Shown here piece after piece: positions 52,749-61,078 of a stretch of 64,000 bases of DNA. A program made the position numbers and the translations under genes. The stretch is taken from assembly GCF_001440035.1 (NCBI RefSeq), contig NZ_LJYG01000062.1, positions 26,725-90,724 of the forward strand. Direction: 5' to 3'. Under the pieces are notes generated by a model. The model was given only the letters and a program-made list of their open reading frames with translations. It made no database searches and had not been told where the DNA came from. Source of the stretch: Bradyrhizobium manausense. Its GTDB lineage: Bacteria; Pseudomonadota; Alphaproteobacteria; Rhizobiales; Xanthobacteraceae. Positions within the stretch are counted from its first letter, which is position 1. Each line of letters starts with the position of its first letter.

Positions 52749-52895
52749 ATGGAAAAGCCCACAACGGAACAACTCGACGAGCTCAAGAGGCTCAGTGCAA
52801 TTGCGCGTGTGCCGGACGAATCGGAGATCGTCACTTCCAAGGAAGAAGCCGATATCCGGATCCGCGACCTGAAGGACAAGGCTCGGATGGAATGA
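52749..52895 (+). CDS. Small DUF3072-like protein
   Basis: The 48-residue protein MEKPTTEQLDELKRLSAIAR followed by VPDESEIVTSKEEADIRIRD resembles short DUF3072-type proteins of unknown function. AAGG lies about eight bases before the ATG. It is in frame with the second half of the upstream frameshifted gene, so a fusion is not excluded, and its stop overlaps the next small frame. Confidence 0.5.
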   Translation: MEKPTTEQLDELKRLSAIARVPDESEIVTSKEEADIRIRDLKDKARME

Positions 52896-53035
52896 TGCCT
52901 GAGAAGCCGATGAAAGGCGGGGAGCGTGAACGCTCAGAGGATGACTCCGGCGCGAAGAGCTCGGTCCCCGCGGAGTGCACGGGCGACGAAAATCCGGCGA
53001 AGATGCACGCCGCGGCGCGGCACCAGCGCAAGTAG
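52892..53035 (+). CDS. Possible small hydrophilic protein
   Basis: A 47-codon frame begins with ATGATG overlapping the stop of the DUF3072-like gene and encodes a polar peptide (MPEKPMKGGERERSEDDSGA, then KSSVPAEC and KMHAAARHQRK). The overlap suggests coupling. No family is known and it may not be expressed. Confidence 0.35.
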   Translation: MMPEKPMKGGERERSEDDSGAKSSVPAECTGDENPAKMHAAARHQRK

Positions 53036-53048
53036 CACGCCAAGGTGC

Positions 53049-53633
53049 TCAATCTTCGGGATATGGAGCTCGCGCGAGGTGCAGCGCGGCGTCGATGCCG
53101 CCTTCCAGAATCTGCTCGGCATACGCAGCATCTGGTACAGCGCGTGCGAGCTGGAGGGTTCCGACCATAAGCCCGAAGACGGCCGTTGCGCGGCGGTGGC
53201 TGTTCTCTGTGTCCGTTATCGGAAGCAGCGCGGCCAGCGCCGAGACGTAGCTCCGCAGTCCCTTCTCATAGGCCTTTCGAGTACGCAGCGGTTGACGGGC
53301 GATTTCCGGAAGCAAGGCCGCTGAGGGGCACCCTTCCGCCGGATTTCCGAGGTGGAAGCGCTTGAGGTAGGCTCGGATCAAAGCTTCAAGGTCCCCGCCC
53401 TGCTGGTCCCCGCCGAGACGATCCTGCTGGTCGGCGAGTGCACTCGCCATCGCTTCACGGACGAGCGCCTCCTTGGACTCGAAATGGGGAGAGAAGGCCC
53501 CTTTGGTCAGACCGGCCTCGCTCATGATCCCGCCGATGCTGGCGGCAGCGACACCGTCTCGGCGAATGCATTTAGAGGCTATATCGACAATGTGCCGTCG
53601 GGTTGCTGCCTTGTGGCCTTTCTCGAAACGCAT
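53049..53633 (-). CDS. TetR/AcrR-family regulator
   Basis: The 194-residue repressor has an N-terminal HTH (RRHIVDIASKCIRRDGVAAA, SIGGIMSEAGLTKGAFSPHF, ESKEALVREAM) and a ligand-binding C-terminal half (FHLGNPAEGCPSAALLPEIA) like the TetR_C subgroup with a Gly-Cys-Pro segment. It lies 28 bp downstream of the amidase gene on the same strand, so they form an operon. The probable operators are the paired dyads at 55170-55202 upstream of the amidase gene. Confidence 0.88.
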   Translation of the reverse strand: MRFEKGHKAATRRHIVDIASKCIRRDGVAAASIGGIMSEAGLTKGAFSPHFESKEALVREAMASALADQQDRLGGDQQGGDLEALIRAYLKRFHLGNPAEGCPSAALLPEIARQPLRTRKAYEKGLRSYVSALAALLPITDTENSHRRATAVFGLMVGTLQLARAVPDAAYAEQILEGGIDAALHLARAPYPED

Positions 53634-53661
53634 GGATGTTCCCGCTCTTCGCCCCTACGCG

Positions 53662-55113
53662 CTAGGCTTCCCAAAGGACTTCGACTCGGCTCGCGAGATT
53701 CAAGAGTGCACGGTCGCCTCCTAAGGGGGCATCCAACTCAAGGCCGATCGGCAGCCCACTGCTGGACAAGCCAACAGGAAGGCTAATACCGGGCAGCCCG
53801 ACGCTGCTGGCCGACACAGTGTGGTTCGCTAAAGCCAGGTAGCTGACTTCCTGTCCCGCAATATGGACTGTCGCCTGGTTCTGGATCAAAGGTGCCGGGC
53901 ACGGCGTCGTCGGCTGCAGGATCGCCTGCGCCCCCTGTTCGACGAACGCCCTTTGGAGGCGGCGCCGGATTTCCGGACGGCTCGCGTTGAGCGCGGTCTG
54001 GTAGGCTTCTGCCGATGTAGCACCCGCACCGCCAGGCAATACTATTTGCCCCCATGCTTGGTGAAGCTGAGGCTTTAGACCCTTGTAGATCTCCTCGAAT
54101 GTGGTCGGAAGGTCGTGCTGACGCAGGAATTCCGAAATGGCTCCCATCGTCTCGTAAGCGAAGATCCCCCATGTCGCGGTTTGGACGAGGACATTGAAAT
54201 CGTCGCCCAGATCGACCTCGACGACTTCGGCGCCGGCGTCCTGCAGCCGCCGAACCACCTCGCGGAAGCGAGCCTCGACTTCCACGTCAACGAGATCGAG
54301 AAACTGACGCGGTGCGAAAGCCAGCCGGGCTCCCTTCAGGTCATAGCCGCCATTGGAGAGCTCCGCGGCCGACTCCTTGGTCACAACCTGATCGATGAGA
54401 GCGCAGTCCTCGACGCTACGCGCGAACACGCCCGTGGTGTCGAGCGTGTGGGAAATTGGCGCGACTCCGCCGCGCGGCCATCGCCCGGTCGTCGGCTTGA
54501 ACCCCACCACGCCGCAGAATGATGCGGGCACCCGAATTGACCCGACCGTATCGCCCCCGAGGGATGCGGGTACAATGTTGGCGGCGACGGAGGAGGCGGA
54601 GCCGCTGGACGATCCACCCGACACGCGATCGCGGGCATGCGGATTCTTCACTTGGCCAAAGCGCGCGTTGTGGCCGGTGAGGCCATAGGACATCTCAACC
54701 AGGTTGTTCTTGCCGAACACAAGGGCGCCGCCGTCCTTGATGGCGAGAACGGCGTCCGCATCTTCGTAAGGCAAGAAGTTCGCGAGCCCTTCCAGACCAA
54801 GAGTTGTTGGAAGCCCTTTCGTTAAATAGCTGTCCTTTATGCCGATGGGCACGCCAAGTAGCGGGGCTGTTGTCCCCGCGGCACGCGCCTTATCTGCTTC
54901 CCTGGCGGACGCGAGCAAGGTGGGCTCATCGATGGTGATGAAGGCATTTAAGTCGGCAACGACCTGGGCGCGCTGCAAAAGTGCCGCGGTGTAGGCCTCC
55001 GACGTGATGTCGCCGTTTCGGATAGCCGCAGCCGCCGCCGCAAGCCCGAGTTGAGCCAGGTCACTGATTTCGCCGAGTGTGGGTCGGACTAAAGCGGCAG
55101 TGGTGCGGGCCAT
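53662..55113 (-). CDS. Amidase-signature family amidohydrolase
   Basis: The 483-residue hydrolase has the amidase signature: catalytic Lys in GVPIGIKDSYLTKG, cis-Ser region SGGSSSGSASSVAANIVPAS and nucleophile Ser in GGDTVGSIRVPASFCG. The C-terminal half ends ISLPVGLSSSGLPIGLELDA. Length and sequence character fit indoleacetamide hydrolase/mandelamide hydrolase-like amidases; no GatB partner is adjacent, so a tRNA role is unlikely. It is the first gene of an operon with tetR, suggesting that it is induced by its own substrate. Confidence 0.9.
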   Translation of the reverse strand: MARTTAALVRPTLGEISDLAQLGLAAAAAAIRNGDITSEAYTAALLQRAQVVADLNAFITIDEPTLLASAREADKARAAGTTAPLLGVPIGIKDSYLTKGLPTTLGLEGLANFLPYEDADAVLAIKDGGALVFGKNNLVEMSYGLTGHNARFGQVKNPHARDRVSGGSSSGSASSVAANIVPASLGGDTVGSIRVPASFCGVVGFKPTTGRWPRGGVAPISHTLDTTGVFARSVEDCALIDQVVTKESAAELSNGGYDLKGARLAFAPRQFLDLVDVEVEARFREVVRRLQDAGAEVVEVDLGDDFNVLVQTATWGIFAYETMGAISEFLRQHDLPTTFEEIYKGLKPQLHQAWGQIVLPGGAGATSAEAYQTALNASRPEIRRRLQRAFVEQGAQAILQPTTPCPAPLIQNQATVHIAGQEVSYLALANHTVSASSVGLPGISLPVGLSSSGLPIGLELDAPLGGDRALLNLASRVEVLWEA

Positions 55114-55563
55114 GGAAACCTCGAGAAGAGCCGAAGAAGGTATCCGTCGCGGAGGGGCGACAGGATGTGATTACGATCATAATATTAAATTACGATCGTA
55201 CTTCAATAGGGGCCTGGACACATGACCGTGAGGGACAGCCGTTCTTCGCGCGCCTACGGATGATCTCCGATCCGGATCTCAGCCTTTCTAAGAACCGCGC
55301 CATCTGCTTCATGGGCGTCGGATGCATCGGCCTCGCGCCATGCTGGTCGCCGCGAGCGCCCGACGGGCCGAAGGTGACCGACGCCTTGACGAGTTTCTAG
55401 AGGCGCTGCGCACCGGCTGGCGAGCCGATGCAACTGCGCTCGAATCCGCCGCATCCGGGGCCGTGCCAACACGCGGGCTCAAGCGAGGACGATAGAATTC
55501 GTTTCCGGAACCCGCGAATCCTTGCGGCGTTGCATCGCCATCAGTTCGCAAGAGGAGCAGCCG
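55114..55563. other. Region between the amidase and DUF3606 genes
   Basis: The 450-bp gap holds the presumed TetR operators near 55170-55202. A plus-strand frame at 55322-55495 encodes 57 residues (RAEGDRRLDEFLEALRTGWR, ADATALESAASGAV) with plausible codon use but no start signal or known family, so it is mentioned and not called. GAGGAG upstream of the DUF3606 gene is at the right end. Confidence 0.45.
55170..55202. promoter_or_regulatory. Paired dyads, candidate TetR operators
   Basis: TACGATCATA (55172-55181, one mismatch from a palindrome) and TACGATCGTA (55191-55200, a perfect palindrome) lie 19 bp apart, about two helical turns, around an AT-rich core, 57-87 bp upstream of the amidase start. 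Confidence 0.6.
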
Positions 55564-55749
55564 ATGGCCGCAGCGAAGAAGAAGACCGCGCGTGGACGCA
55601 AGCAGGACCGGGCACGCGTCGCCAAGGGACAGGACTACGAAGTCCGCTACGAAGCGAAGAAGACCGGCCGCTCCGCATCGGCCGTGAAGAAGGCCGTCAA
55701 AAAGGTCGGCAACAGCCGCAAGCGCGTCGAGAAGCGTCTCGGCCGCTAG
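55564..55749 (+). CDS. DUF3606 family small protein
   Basis: The 61-residue basic protein MAAAKKKTARGRKQDRARVA continues as GQDYEVRYEAKKTGRSASAV and ends in a Lys/Arg-rich tail. The YEVRYEAKKTG..SAVK..VKKVG.SR..VE..L core is the DUF3606 pattern. GAGGAG precedes the ATG. Its lysine-rich composition suggests nucleic-acid contact, but function is not known. It is convergent with the exonuclease gene. Confidence 0.8.
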   Translation: MAAAKKKTARGRKQDRARVAKGQDYEVRYEAKKTGRSASAVKKAVKKVGNSRKRVEKRLGR

Positions 55750-55755
55750 GCCACC

Positions 55756-56685
55756 TTAAATCCGGCCGGAAAACCTTGTGAATGTGGTCAGCCTCTGCAC
55801 GGTTGGCTCGACGTCCTGCATGTAGATCTCGGCCCGCAAGAACGCGATCTCGTCGTCGAGCGCGGTCTCGTCGACGTCCCTGAACCAGGACTTCAGCCTG
55901 CCATCGCTGCCGTCGTTCCAACGATAGCCCCTACGTTTCAACGAGTCCTTGAGCTCGAAAGCGGTCTGCTCCGCCCAGACTCGCATTGTCGGCTTACGGG
56001 CGGTCTCCAGCAGGAGCGCCAGTGCGGAAGAGCCCATCGTCGGCAATTCAAAAGCGAGAACCTCCAGCAAAGCGTGGCAATCGTCGACTGCCCGGTGCGC
56101 GTGGTGGAAGTAGCCGGCGCCGTTCAGCAGATAGCCGAGCTGCGCGCCAGCGAAGCCGTGCCTGCGCCAGTCGATCTCGCTCATGCTGCAGCCCCAAGCC
56201 TTGTGCTCGAACACGGGCCAGTATCGTTCGGCGAATTTTCTGTCGAAGGCGCTGTTGTGCGCGATCGTAATGACTGCACTTTCGACGAAGGCTGTGACGG
56301 CGGCATCGTCGAATTTGTGTCCCGCGACCATTTCGCTTGTGATGCCGGTGAGGGCCGTCACTTCCGCGGAGATCGGCGCCCTCGGTTCGTTGAACGCGGA
56401 GAACGTGTCTCTGACGCCAAGTATCCGCCCGTCGGCCGCGTAGTCAAATTTGACCATCCCGAGCTCGATGATCTCGTCCTTGGCGCAATCGAGGCCCGTG
56501 GTCTCGGTATCGAGAAGAATGCCCGTCCGGACCTCCTGCCCGGCCGCCGGGGTGTAAGGAGACCGGGGGATCAGGCGTCGAAGGACCCTGTAATCGGCCG
56601 ACTGAGCCAACGCGTCGGCCATTGCGGCCAGGTCCGCCGGGTCCAGAGTATGCCCGTCTCCAAGGGGCTGTGTCATCGCGTTCAT
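55756..56685 (-). CDS. DnaQ-like 3'-5' exonuclease
   Basis: The 309-residue protein carries the DEDD exonuclease motifs: ExoI LLDTETTGLD, ExoII AHNSAFDRKFAE and ExoIII HRAVDDCHALLEVL (HxxxxD type). A C-terminal region of about 100 residues (RVWAEQTAFELKDSLKRRGY, RWNDGSDGRLKSWFRDVDE) resembles an extra domain found on stand-alone exonucleases of this class. I set the start at the ATG at 56685, and a second in-frame ATG is at 56676; the frame is open to 56889. It is divergent from ku, and proofreading or end-processing during repair is likely. Confidence 0.85.
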   Translation of the reverse strand: MNAMTQPLGDGHTLDPADLAAMADALAQSADYRVLRRLIPRSPYTPAAGQEVRTGILLDTETTGLDCAKDEIIELGMVKFDYAADGRILGVRDTFSAFNEPRAPISAEVTALTGITSEMVAGHKFDDAAVTAFVESAVITIAHNSAFDRKFAERYWPVFEHKAWGCSMSEIDWRRHGFAGAQLGYLLNGAGYFHHAHRAVDDCHALLEVLAFELPTMGSSALALLLETARKPTMRVWAEQTAFELKDSLKRRGYRWNDGSDGRLKSWFRDVDETALDDEIAFLRAEIYMQDVEPTVQRLTTFTRFSGRI

Positions 56686-56872
56686 AGATCCACAATACCG
56701 GCCAAAAGGTCCACGAGGTACCTGGAAAACAAGTGATTCACGACGTTTTCGGACGTGTCCGGGGTGCTGTAGGCAGATGACCAATTTTCCTGTCAGCGGG
56801 CCGCGACGATGTCGGAACCGGCAGGCTCCGTTCGTCTTGAATCCAGCACCGTCCTCCCGGAGTACCGCGTTC

Positions 56873-57799
56873 ATGGCCCCACGCGCCAACTGGAAAGGCT
56901 TCCTGCGTCTGTCACTGGTGACCTGTCCGGTCGCACTCTATCCGGCCACCTCTGAGTCGGAGAAGATCAGCTTCAACCAGCTCAACCGGCAGACGGGCCA
57001 TCGCATCAAATACCTGAAGGTCGACGCCGACACCGGCGACGAGGTGCCCAACGAAGACATCGTCAAAGGCTACGAATTCGACAAGGGCCAATACATCGAG
57101 GTGACGAAGGAGGATCTCGAAGAGGTCGCGCTGGACTCGACCCGGACCATCGAGATCGACGAGTTCGTCGACAAGACCGACATCGACCCGCGCTACCTGA
57201 TCCGCCCCTATTATCTGCGTCCGGACGGCAAGGCCGGCCACGACGCCTTCGCAGTGATCCGAGAGACCATCCGCGAGATGGACAAGGTCGCGATCGGCCG
57301 CGTCGTGCTGACCAACCGCGAGCACATCATCGCGCTGGAGCCGCTGGACAAGGGCCTGATGGGGACGCTGCTGCGCTACCCCTACGAAGTCCGCGACCCC
57401 AAGGAATATTTCGACGAGATCCAGGAGGTGAGGGTCACCAAAGATATGCTCGATTTGGCCCGTCACATCGTCGACCAGAAAGCCGGTTCGTTCGAGCCCG
57501 ATAAGTTCGAGGACCAGTATGAGAAGGCCCTCGTCGATCTCATCAATCAGAAGCGGGCCGGCAAGGTCATCCGTCCGACGGAGCGGCCGAAGGGCGAGAA
57601 CGTGGTCGATCTGATGGACGCGCTGCGCAAGAGCGTGGGTCGGGAAGCCGCGCCGGCGAAAGAGGCAAAGCCCGCTAAGAAGCCGAAGAAGGCCTCAGCC
57701 AGTCAAAAGGAAATGCTCATGCCGGTAACCGGGAAGAAGTCGGCCAAGGAGGCCGCCACGAAGAAACCGACGGCGGGGGCGCGGCGGAAGTCGGCTTGA
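56873..57799 (+). CDS. ku: Ku DNA end-binding protein
   Basis: The 308-residue homodimeric Ku protein begins MAPRANWKGFLRLSLVTCPV and has the ring core (ISFNQLNRQTGHRIKYLKVD, GKAGHDAFAVIRETIREMDK, VLTNREHIIALEPLDKGLMG, TLLRYPYEVRDP). It ends with a long Lys/Ala/Pro tail, typical of bacterial Ku and thought to mediate DNA or ligase contact. An upstream in-frame start at 56777 is unlikely. No full-length LigD is in the window, but two ligase-only proteins are, so end joining here may use split partners. Confidence 0.94.
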   Translation: MAPRANWKGFLRLSLVTCPVALYPATSESEKISFNQLNRQTGHRIKYLKVDADTGDEVPNEDIVKGYEFDKGQYIEVTKEDLEEVALDSTRTIEIDEFVDKTDIDPRYLIRPYYLRPDGKAGHDAFAVIRETIREMDKVAIGRVVLTNREHIIALEPLDKGLMGTLLRYPYEVRDPKEYFDEIQEVRVTKDMLDLARHIVDQKAGSFEPDKFEDQYEKALVDLINQKRAGKVIRPTERPKGENVVDLMDALRKSVGREAAPAKEAKPAKKPKKASASQKEMLMPVTGKKSAKEAATKKPTAGARRKSA

Positions 57800-57838
57800 T
57801 GTTGTGAAAGGCTCAGGTGACGGTAATTATGGACCGAC

Positions 57839-58567
57839 ATGGAAGAGGACGCGCACGTCAAGGCTGAGCTGCGGCTCGGCACAGCGGGATGGAATGTTCC
57901 GCAAATCTGCAAGGAAAGGGTTGGCGGGGCAGGCAGTCACCTCGAACGATACGCGCGGGTACTGAACGCCACCGAGATCAACTCGTCATTTCATAGACCA
58001 CACCGGCGTTTGACCTATCAGAAGTGGGCGGACGTGACACCGGATGATTTCCGCTTTTCGGTGAAGGTGCCGAAGTCAGTCACTCATTCCTCGCAGCTTG
58101 CGCTGAGTGAACTCGACCGGTTCATCGAAGAGAGCGCCGGACTTGGCACGAAGCTAGGGGTTTTGCTCGTTCAGTTTGCCCCGCGCAGAGCTTTTGTTGA
58201 GTCCGATGCTGAAGTGCTATTCAGCGCATTGCGGGATAGAAGCTCAGCCGCTCTCGTTTGCGAGCCACGTCATGCCAGTTGGTTCACGTCCGAAGTCGGT
58301 GCTTGGCTCAACGAGCGCCGGATTTGCCGCGTCGCTGCGGATCCGGCGCGGGCGCCCCATGCCGACCTGCCGGGCGGGTGGCTGGGCCTGCGCTACTTCC
58401 GACTGCATGGAGCTCCGCGCCTTTACTACTCCGCTTACGACGGGGCATTTCTTCGAACGCTGAAGACGCGGCTGAATTTTGCGTCATCGTCGGATGAGAC
58501 CTGGTGCATCTTGGACAACACCGCCGCTGGAGCCGCCCTCGAGAACGCACTCGACTTACTGGCTTGA
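57839..58567 (+). CDS. DUF72 (YecE-like) protein
   Basis: The 242-residue protein fits the DUF72 TIM-barrel family: LGTAGWNVPQ at the N-terminus, ARVLNATEINSSFHRPHR, FRFSVKVPKSVTHSSQL, LGVLLVQFAPRRAF and YFRLHGAPRLYYSAYDG with WCILDNTAAGAAL. The biochemical role of the family is not settled. It is 39 bp downstream of ku on the same strand. Confidence 0.88.
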   Translation: MEEDAHVKAELRLGTAGWNVPQICKERVGGAGSHLERYARVLNATEINSSFHRPHRRLTYQKWADVTPDDFRFSVKVPKSVTHSSQLALSELDRFIEESAGLGTKLGVLLVQFAPRRAFVESDAEVLFSALRDRSSAALVCEPRHASWFTSEVGAWLNERRICRVAADPARAPHADLPGGWLGLRYFRLHGAPRLYYSAYDGAFLRTLKTRLNFASSSDETWCILDNTAAGAALENALDLLA

Positions 58568-58804
58568 CGGGCCTTAGTCGGCTGATCTGGATGGACCGCC
58601 CGGCGGACGAGGTGGGCAGGGAACGCCAACTTTCGCCTAGGCGGGCCACCTTTTCTTCGTAAAAGCAAGCGAGCAAGTCATCGACTCCCCTAGCGGGGCG
58701 GCGCCCTCCCCGCCGCGCCCGCTGTTGCAAAGGCTCCTCCCGTTCGATGGAGAACGATTGCGACGTCCGCTTGCCATCCCCGAGACGAAAAGCGGATGCC
58801 CCAC
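58568..58804. other. Gap between DUF72 and esterase genes
   Basis: This 237-bp interval between convergent genes shows no supported gene and no clear terminator by eye. Confidence 0.5.
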
Positions 58805-59977
58805 TCAATTCCGCCCCGGTAGGAGCGAATGCTCGAGGAAGAAGCGCAGCATTTCTCTCGTTGCGTCCGGTCCGTTTGGATCGGTGTAGGAGCCGGCGGG
58901 GCTGCCTCCCGACCATGCGTGTCCGGCTCCGTGGATTTCCCAGTGTTCGAGGATTGCGCGCCCGCCCGCGTCGGTGTGGACCGTGCGGGTGTAGGCATGC
59001 CCTCCAGGTACCCGCCCGCTATGCACCTTCGCCTTCATCCGGGATCCGCCGATCGCCTGTCGGACGATCCGAGCGCCGTTTTTGGAATGCACCGTGGTGT
59101 CGCGATCGCCATGGAAGACGATCGTCGGCACGGGCGGGCCGTCGCTCGGCGTTGCCTCAGGTCCGGCGCCTTGCTTCATGGCCATCAGCGCGGAGGGAAG
59201 GTCGTTGGCCGCTCCGCAGGCCAGTCCGGAATGAATGCCGATCGCTGCGTACAGATCGCCGTACGTCGATCCCATGACAGCCGCGGCCGCGGCTCCGGCG
59301 GACAGTCCGGCGACGTAGACCCGTTCCGGATCGACCGAATGGTCGCGCATGATCTGGCGGGTGATGCCGGTGATGAGCGAGGGCTCGCCTCCGTCGCGCT
59401 GCTGATCGGCCGGCCGAAACCAGTTCCAGCATTTCGCTTGGTTCGCTTCAGCGCGCTGCGCGGGATAGGCGACGAAGCAGGTCCGTTCTTCGGCGATGAA
59501 GTTCATCCGCGTGCCGGCGGCGAAATCCTCCGGCGATTGCGTGCAGCCGTGGAGCATGACCACCAGCGGAATAGCCTGGCCATGATACCTGCTGGGGATG
59601 AAGAGCCGGTAGGAGCGGCTTCCCACGGCGTTTGCGTAGGTGCCTTCGATGAACCTGGCGCCGTGCGGCACCATGTCGGCCAGAGAGGGCGGAGCGCGCC
59701 TCAGCGATCCGCTCAGTCCGAGCCCTTCGAGGCTCTTGGCGAGATCCAAGGCCGGCCGGGCCGTGCGACGCGGACGCCTCGTTTCGGCAGCATTTACCTT
59801 GGCGTGGATGGTCGGGGGCTCTCGTCCTGCAGCAAGGGCGCGATGACCGGTTGCCGGTGTGGTTGCGTCCGAAGCTTTCTCCCCCCGAAGCATGCGCTGG
59901 AGCAGCGCAGTAGCTTCGACGATCTGGCCCGACCGAGTGAGGCGTGTGGCTTCGCGAATGATGTCCTGGTTCAGCAT
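58805..59977 (-). CDS. PHB depolymerase-family esterase
   Basis: The 390-residue alpha/beta hydrolase is of the poly(3-hydroxybutyrate) depolymerase (LpqC/esterase PHB) family. The core begins RSYRLFIPSRYHGQAIPLVV with MLHGCTQSPEDFAAGTRMN (oxyanion region). It then has the lipase box GLSAGAAAAAVMG near residue 225, VFHGDRDTTVHSKNG with the Asp, and HGAGHAWSGG with the His. Residues 1-95 form an Arg/Ala-rich leader without a clear Sec signal, so intracellular location is likely. It starts 4 bp after the RHH gene stop and is probably controlled by it. Confidence 0.9.
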   Translation of the reverse strand: MLNQDIIREATRLTRSGQIVEATALLQRMLRGEKASDATTPATGHRALAAGREPPTIHAKVNAAETRRPRRTARPALDLAKSLEGLGLSGSLRRAPPSLADMVPHGARFIEGTYANAVGSRSYRLFIPSRYHGQAIPLVVMLHGCTQSPEDFAAGTRMNFIAEERTCFVAYPAQRAEANQAKCWNWFRPADQQRDGGEPSLITGITRQIMRDHSVDPERVYVAGLSAGAAAAAVMGSTYGDLYAAIGIHSGLACGAANDLPSALMAMKQGAGPEATPSDGPPVPTIVFHGDRDTTVHSKNGARIVRQAIGGSRMKAKVHSGRVPGGHAYTRTVHTDAGGRAILEHWEIHGAGHAWSGGSPAGSYTDPNGPDATREMLRFFLEHSLLPGRN

Positions 59978-59981
59978 GGCC

Positions 59982-60401
59982 TTACCTCGTTCTGTCAGCG
60001 AGAGCAGATTTGACGGCCGGACTGGCGTGCAGCGCTCCTAGCACCGAGACCGATGCAATCGTCGCGCGCGCAAGCTCCGGGGTGACGTCCTGCGCGATGG
60101 TCGCAAGACCCAAAACATTGATGTGCAGCATCTCGCCCGCCCGCCGCGCTGCTTCGAGATCTTCACGGCTGTAGTTGCGCAGCCCGAGGTCAAGGCTCTT
60201 TCGCGCCGTGGACTGCTTGACCACGTCGGCATGGCGTTGGAGCTGGTTGCGGATGGCGGTCCGGATGAAATCAGTACGGTTCGAGTAGAAGCCCTCCTGC
60301 ACCATCAAGTCGACCTGACCGAGATCGACGAAGCCAAGGTTGATCGTGATTTTTTCAGAGTCGGAGGGCCTTGGCCGGATTTCGTGCAGGTTACTGGACA
60401 T
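59982..60401 (-). CDS. Ribbon-helix-helix (CopG-type) regulator
   Basis: The 139-residue protein has an RHH motif: SEKITINLGFVDLGQVDLMV, then EGFYSNRTDFIRTAIRNQLQ, giving the beta strand and two helices. A C-terminal domain (ARRAGEMLHINVLGLATIAQ) may bind a ligand or form tetramers. Starts at 60401 and 60413 are in frame, both just downstream of AAAAGG. It is the first gene of an operon with the depolymerase, and the palindrome at 60422-60435 just upstream is its likely operator. Confidence 0.8.
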   Translation of the reverse strand: MSSNLHEIRPRPSDSEKITINLGFVDLGQVDLMVQEGFYSNRTDFIRTAIRNQLQRHADVVKQSTARKSLDLGLRNYSREDLEAARRAGEMLHINVLGLATIAQDVTPELARATIASVSVLGALHASPAVKSALADRTR

Positions 60402-60420
60402 CGCTGTTACCATCCTTTTG

Positions 60421-60447
60421 CCATCCATATGGATGTCATATGGATGG
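60421..60447. promoter_or_regulatory. Palindromic operator upstream of the RHH gene
   Basis: CATCCATATGGATG (60422-60435) is a perfect 14-bp palindrome. It is followed by a second partial copy, tcatatggatgg. It lies 9-34 bp upstream of the RHH gene start, as expected for an autoregulated repressor. Confidence 0.65.
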
Positions 60448-60524
60448 TATTCATCACCCCGCAAGACCCACCTTCCAGGTTTTTGCGCAAATGTTCCGGG
60501 GCCAGCGATTGCTACCGGCATCAC

Positions 60525-60715
60525 CTCCTGGAGCAGCAGCGAGCCAGCGAGCCGGCTGGTCCCGAGCCTCAGGAGCAGCTCATCGGCAATTAGCCGATCT
60601 TAGGCGGGACGCTTGTGGAGGGTTAGGACCGCGGCGCGACGACCGAGGTTTTTTAGTCCGGCTCGATTTCTCAACGACCTCGAATCCGGGCGCGAGTAGG
60701 TTACGCTGCCCTCGA
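60525..60715. other. Interval without a recognised gene
   Basis: Between the RHH promoter region and the frameshifted coiled-coil gene, no coding sequence is supported. Long overlapping open frames here lack family character. Confidence 0.45.
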
Positions 60716-60879
60716 ATGGATAGGGCGAGCTGGACGCCGCGCAGCGGGAGCTCGAAGAACGATCGGAAGGCCTCGAAGCCGAGCGGCGCGATATCGAGAA
60801 GGGGATCAAGGCCGAAGACGCCCGCTGGAAGAGGGAAAGAGAAAGGCTCCAGGACACGCTGCACCGGGCCAGGGAATAG
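60716..60879 (+). pseudogene. Small coiled-coil protein gene with a probable one-base deletion
   Basis: A frame reading ELDAAQRELEERSEGLEAER, RDIEKGIKAEDARWKRERER and LQDTLHRARE ends at a TAG at 60877, but has no start because a stop precedes it. An ATG at 60716 (MDRA) is in another frame. One added G in gggcgagc would fuse them into a 54-residue coiled-coil protein. Either a real frameshift or a read error explains this. Confidence 0.5.
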
Positions 60880-60959
60880 GCCGGCAACGCTTGATTAACC
60901 CTCCGAAGTCCTTGCTAAAATTTTTGCGGCGCCCCCCTTGAAAGTCTCTCCGGACTTCC

Positions 60960-61078
60960 AGATTCTTTCGGCGTCGTCCTACGACGATCGGGATGCCGTC
61001 AGGGTCCCGCCAATTGAGACGGGCACCGGTCGTGTCCGGTGCCGCTCGTAACCATTTTGCTCCTAGGAGGATCTGGCT
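60960..61078 (+). promoter_or_regulatory. ROSE-type RNA thermometer in the Hsp20 5' leader
   Basis: The leader holds a strong hairpin GGCACCGG (61022-61029)/CCGGTGCC (61036-61043). It ends with TTGCTCCT immediately followed by AGGAGG (61065-61070), so the ribosome site can pair with UUGCUCCU, as in ROSE elements of rhizobial small heat-shock genes. CTTGAAA about 135-140 bp before the ATG could be the -35 of a sigma-32-type promoter, but the -10 is not clear. Low-temperature masking of the AGGAGG is expected. Confidence 0.8.

Noticed and set aside
55322..55495. 57-codon frame upstream of the DUF3606 gene
   Set aside because: Composition is plausible, but there is no start signal or known family; only noted in the intergenic entry.
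58829..60013. 394-codon plus-strand open frame opposite the depolymerase gene
   Set aside because: Antisense shadow; the minus-strand hydrolase motifs are decisive.
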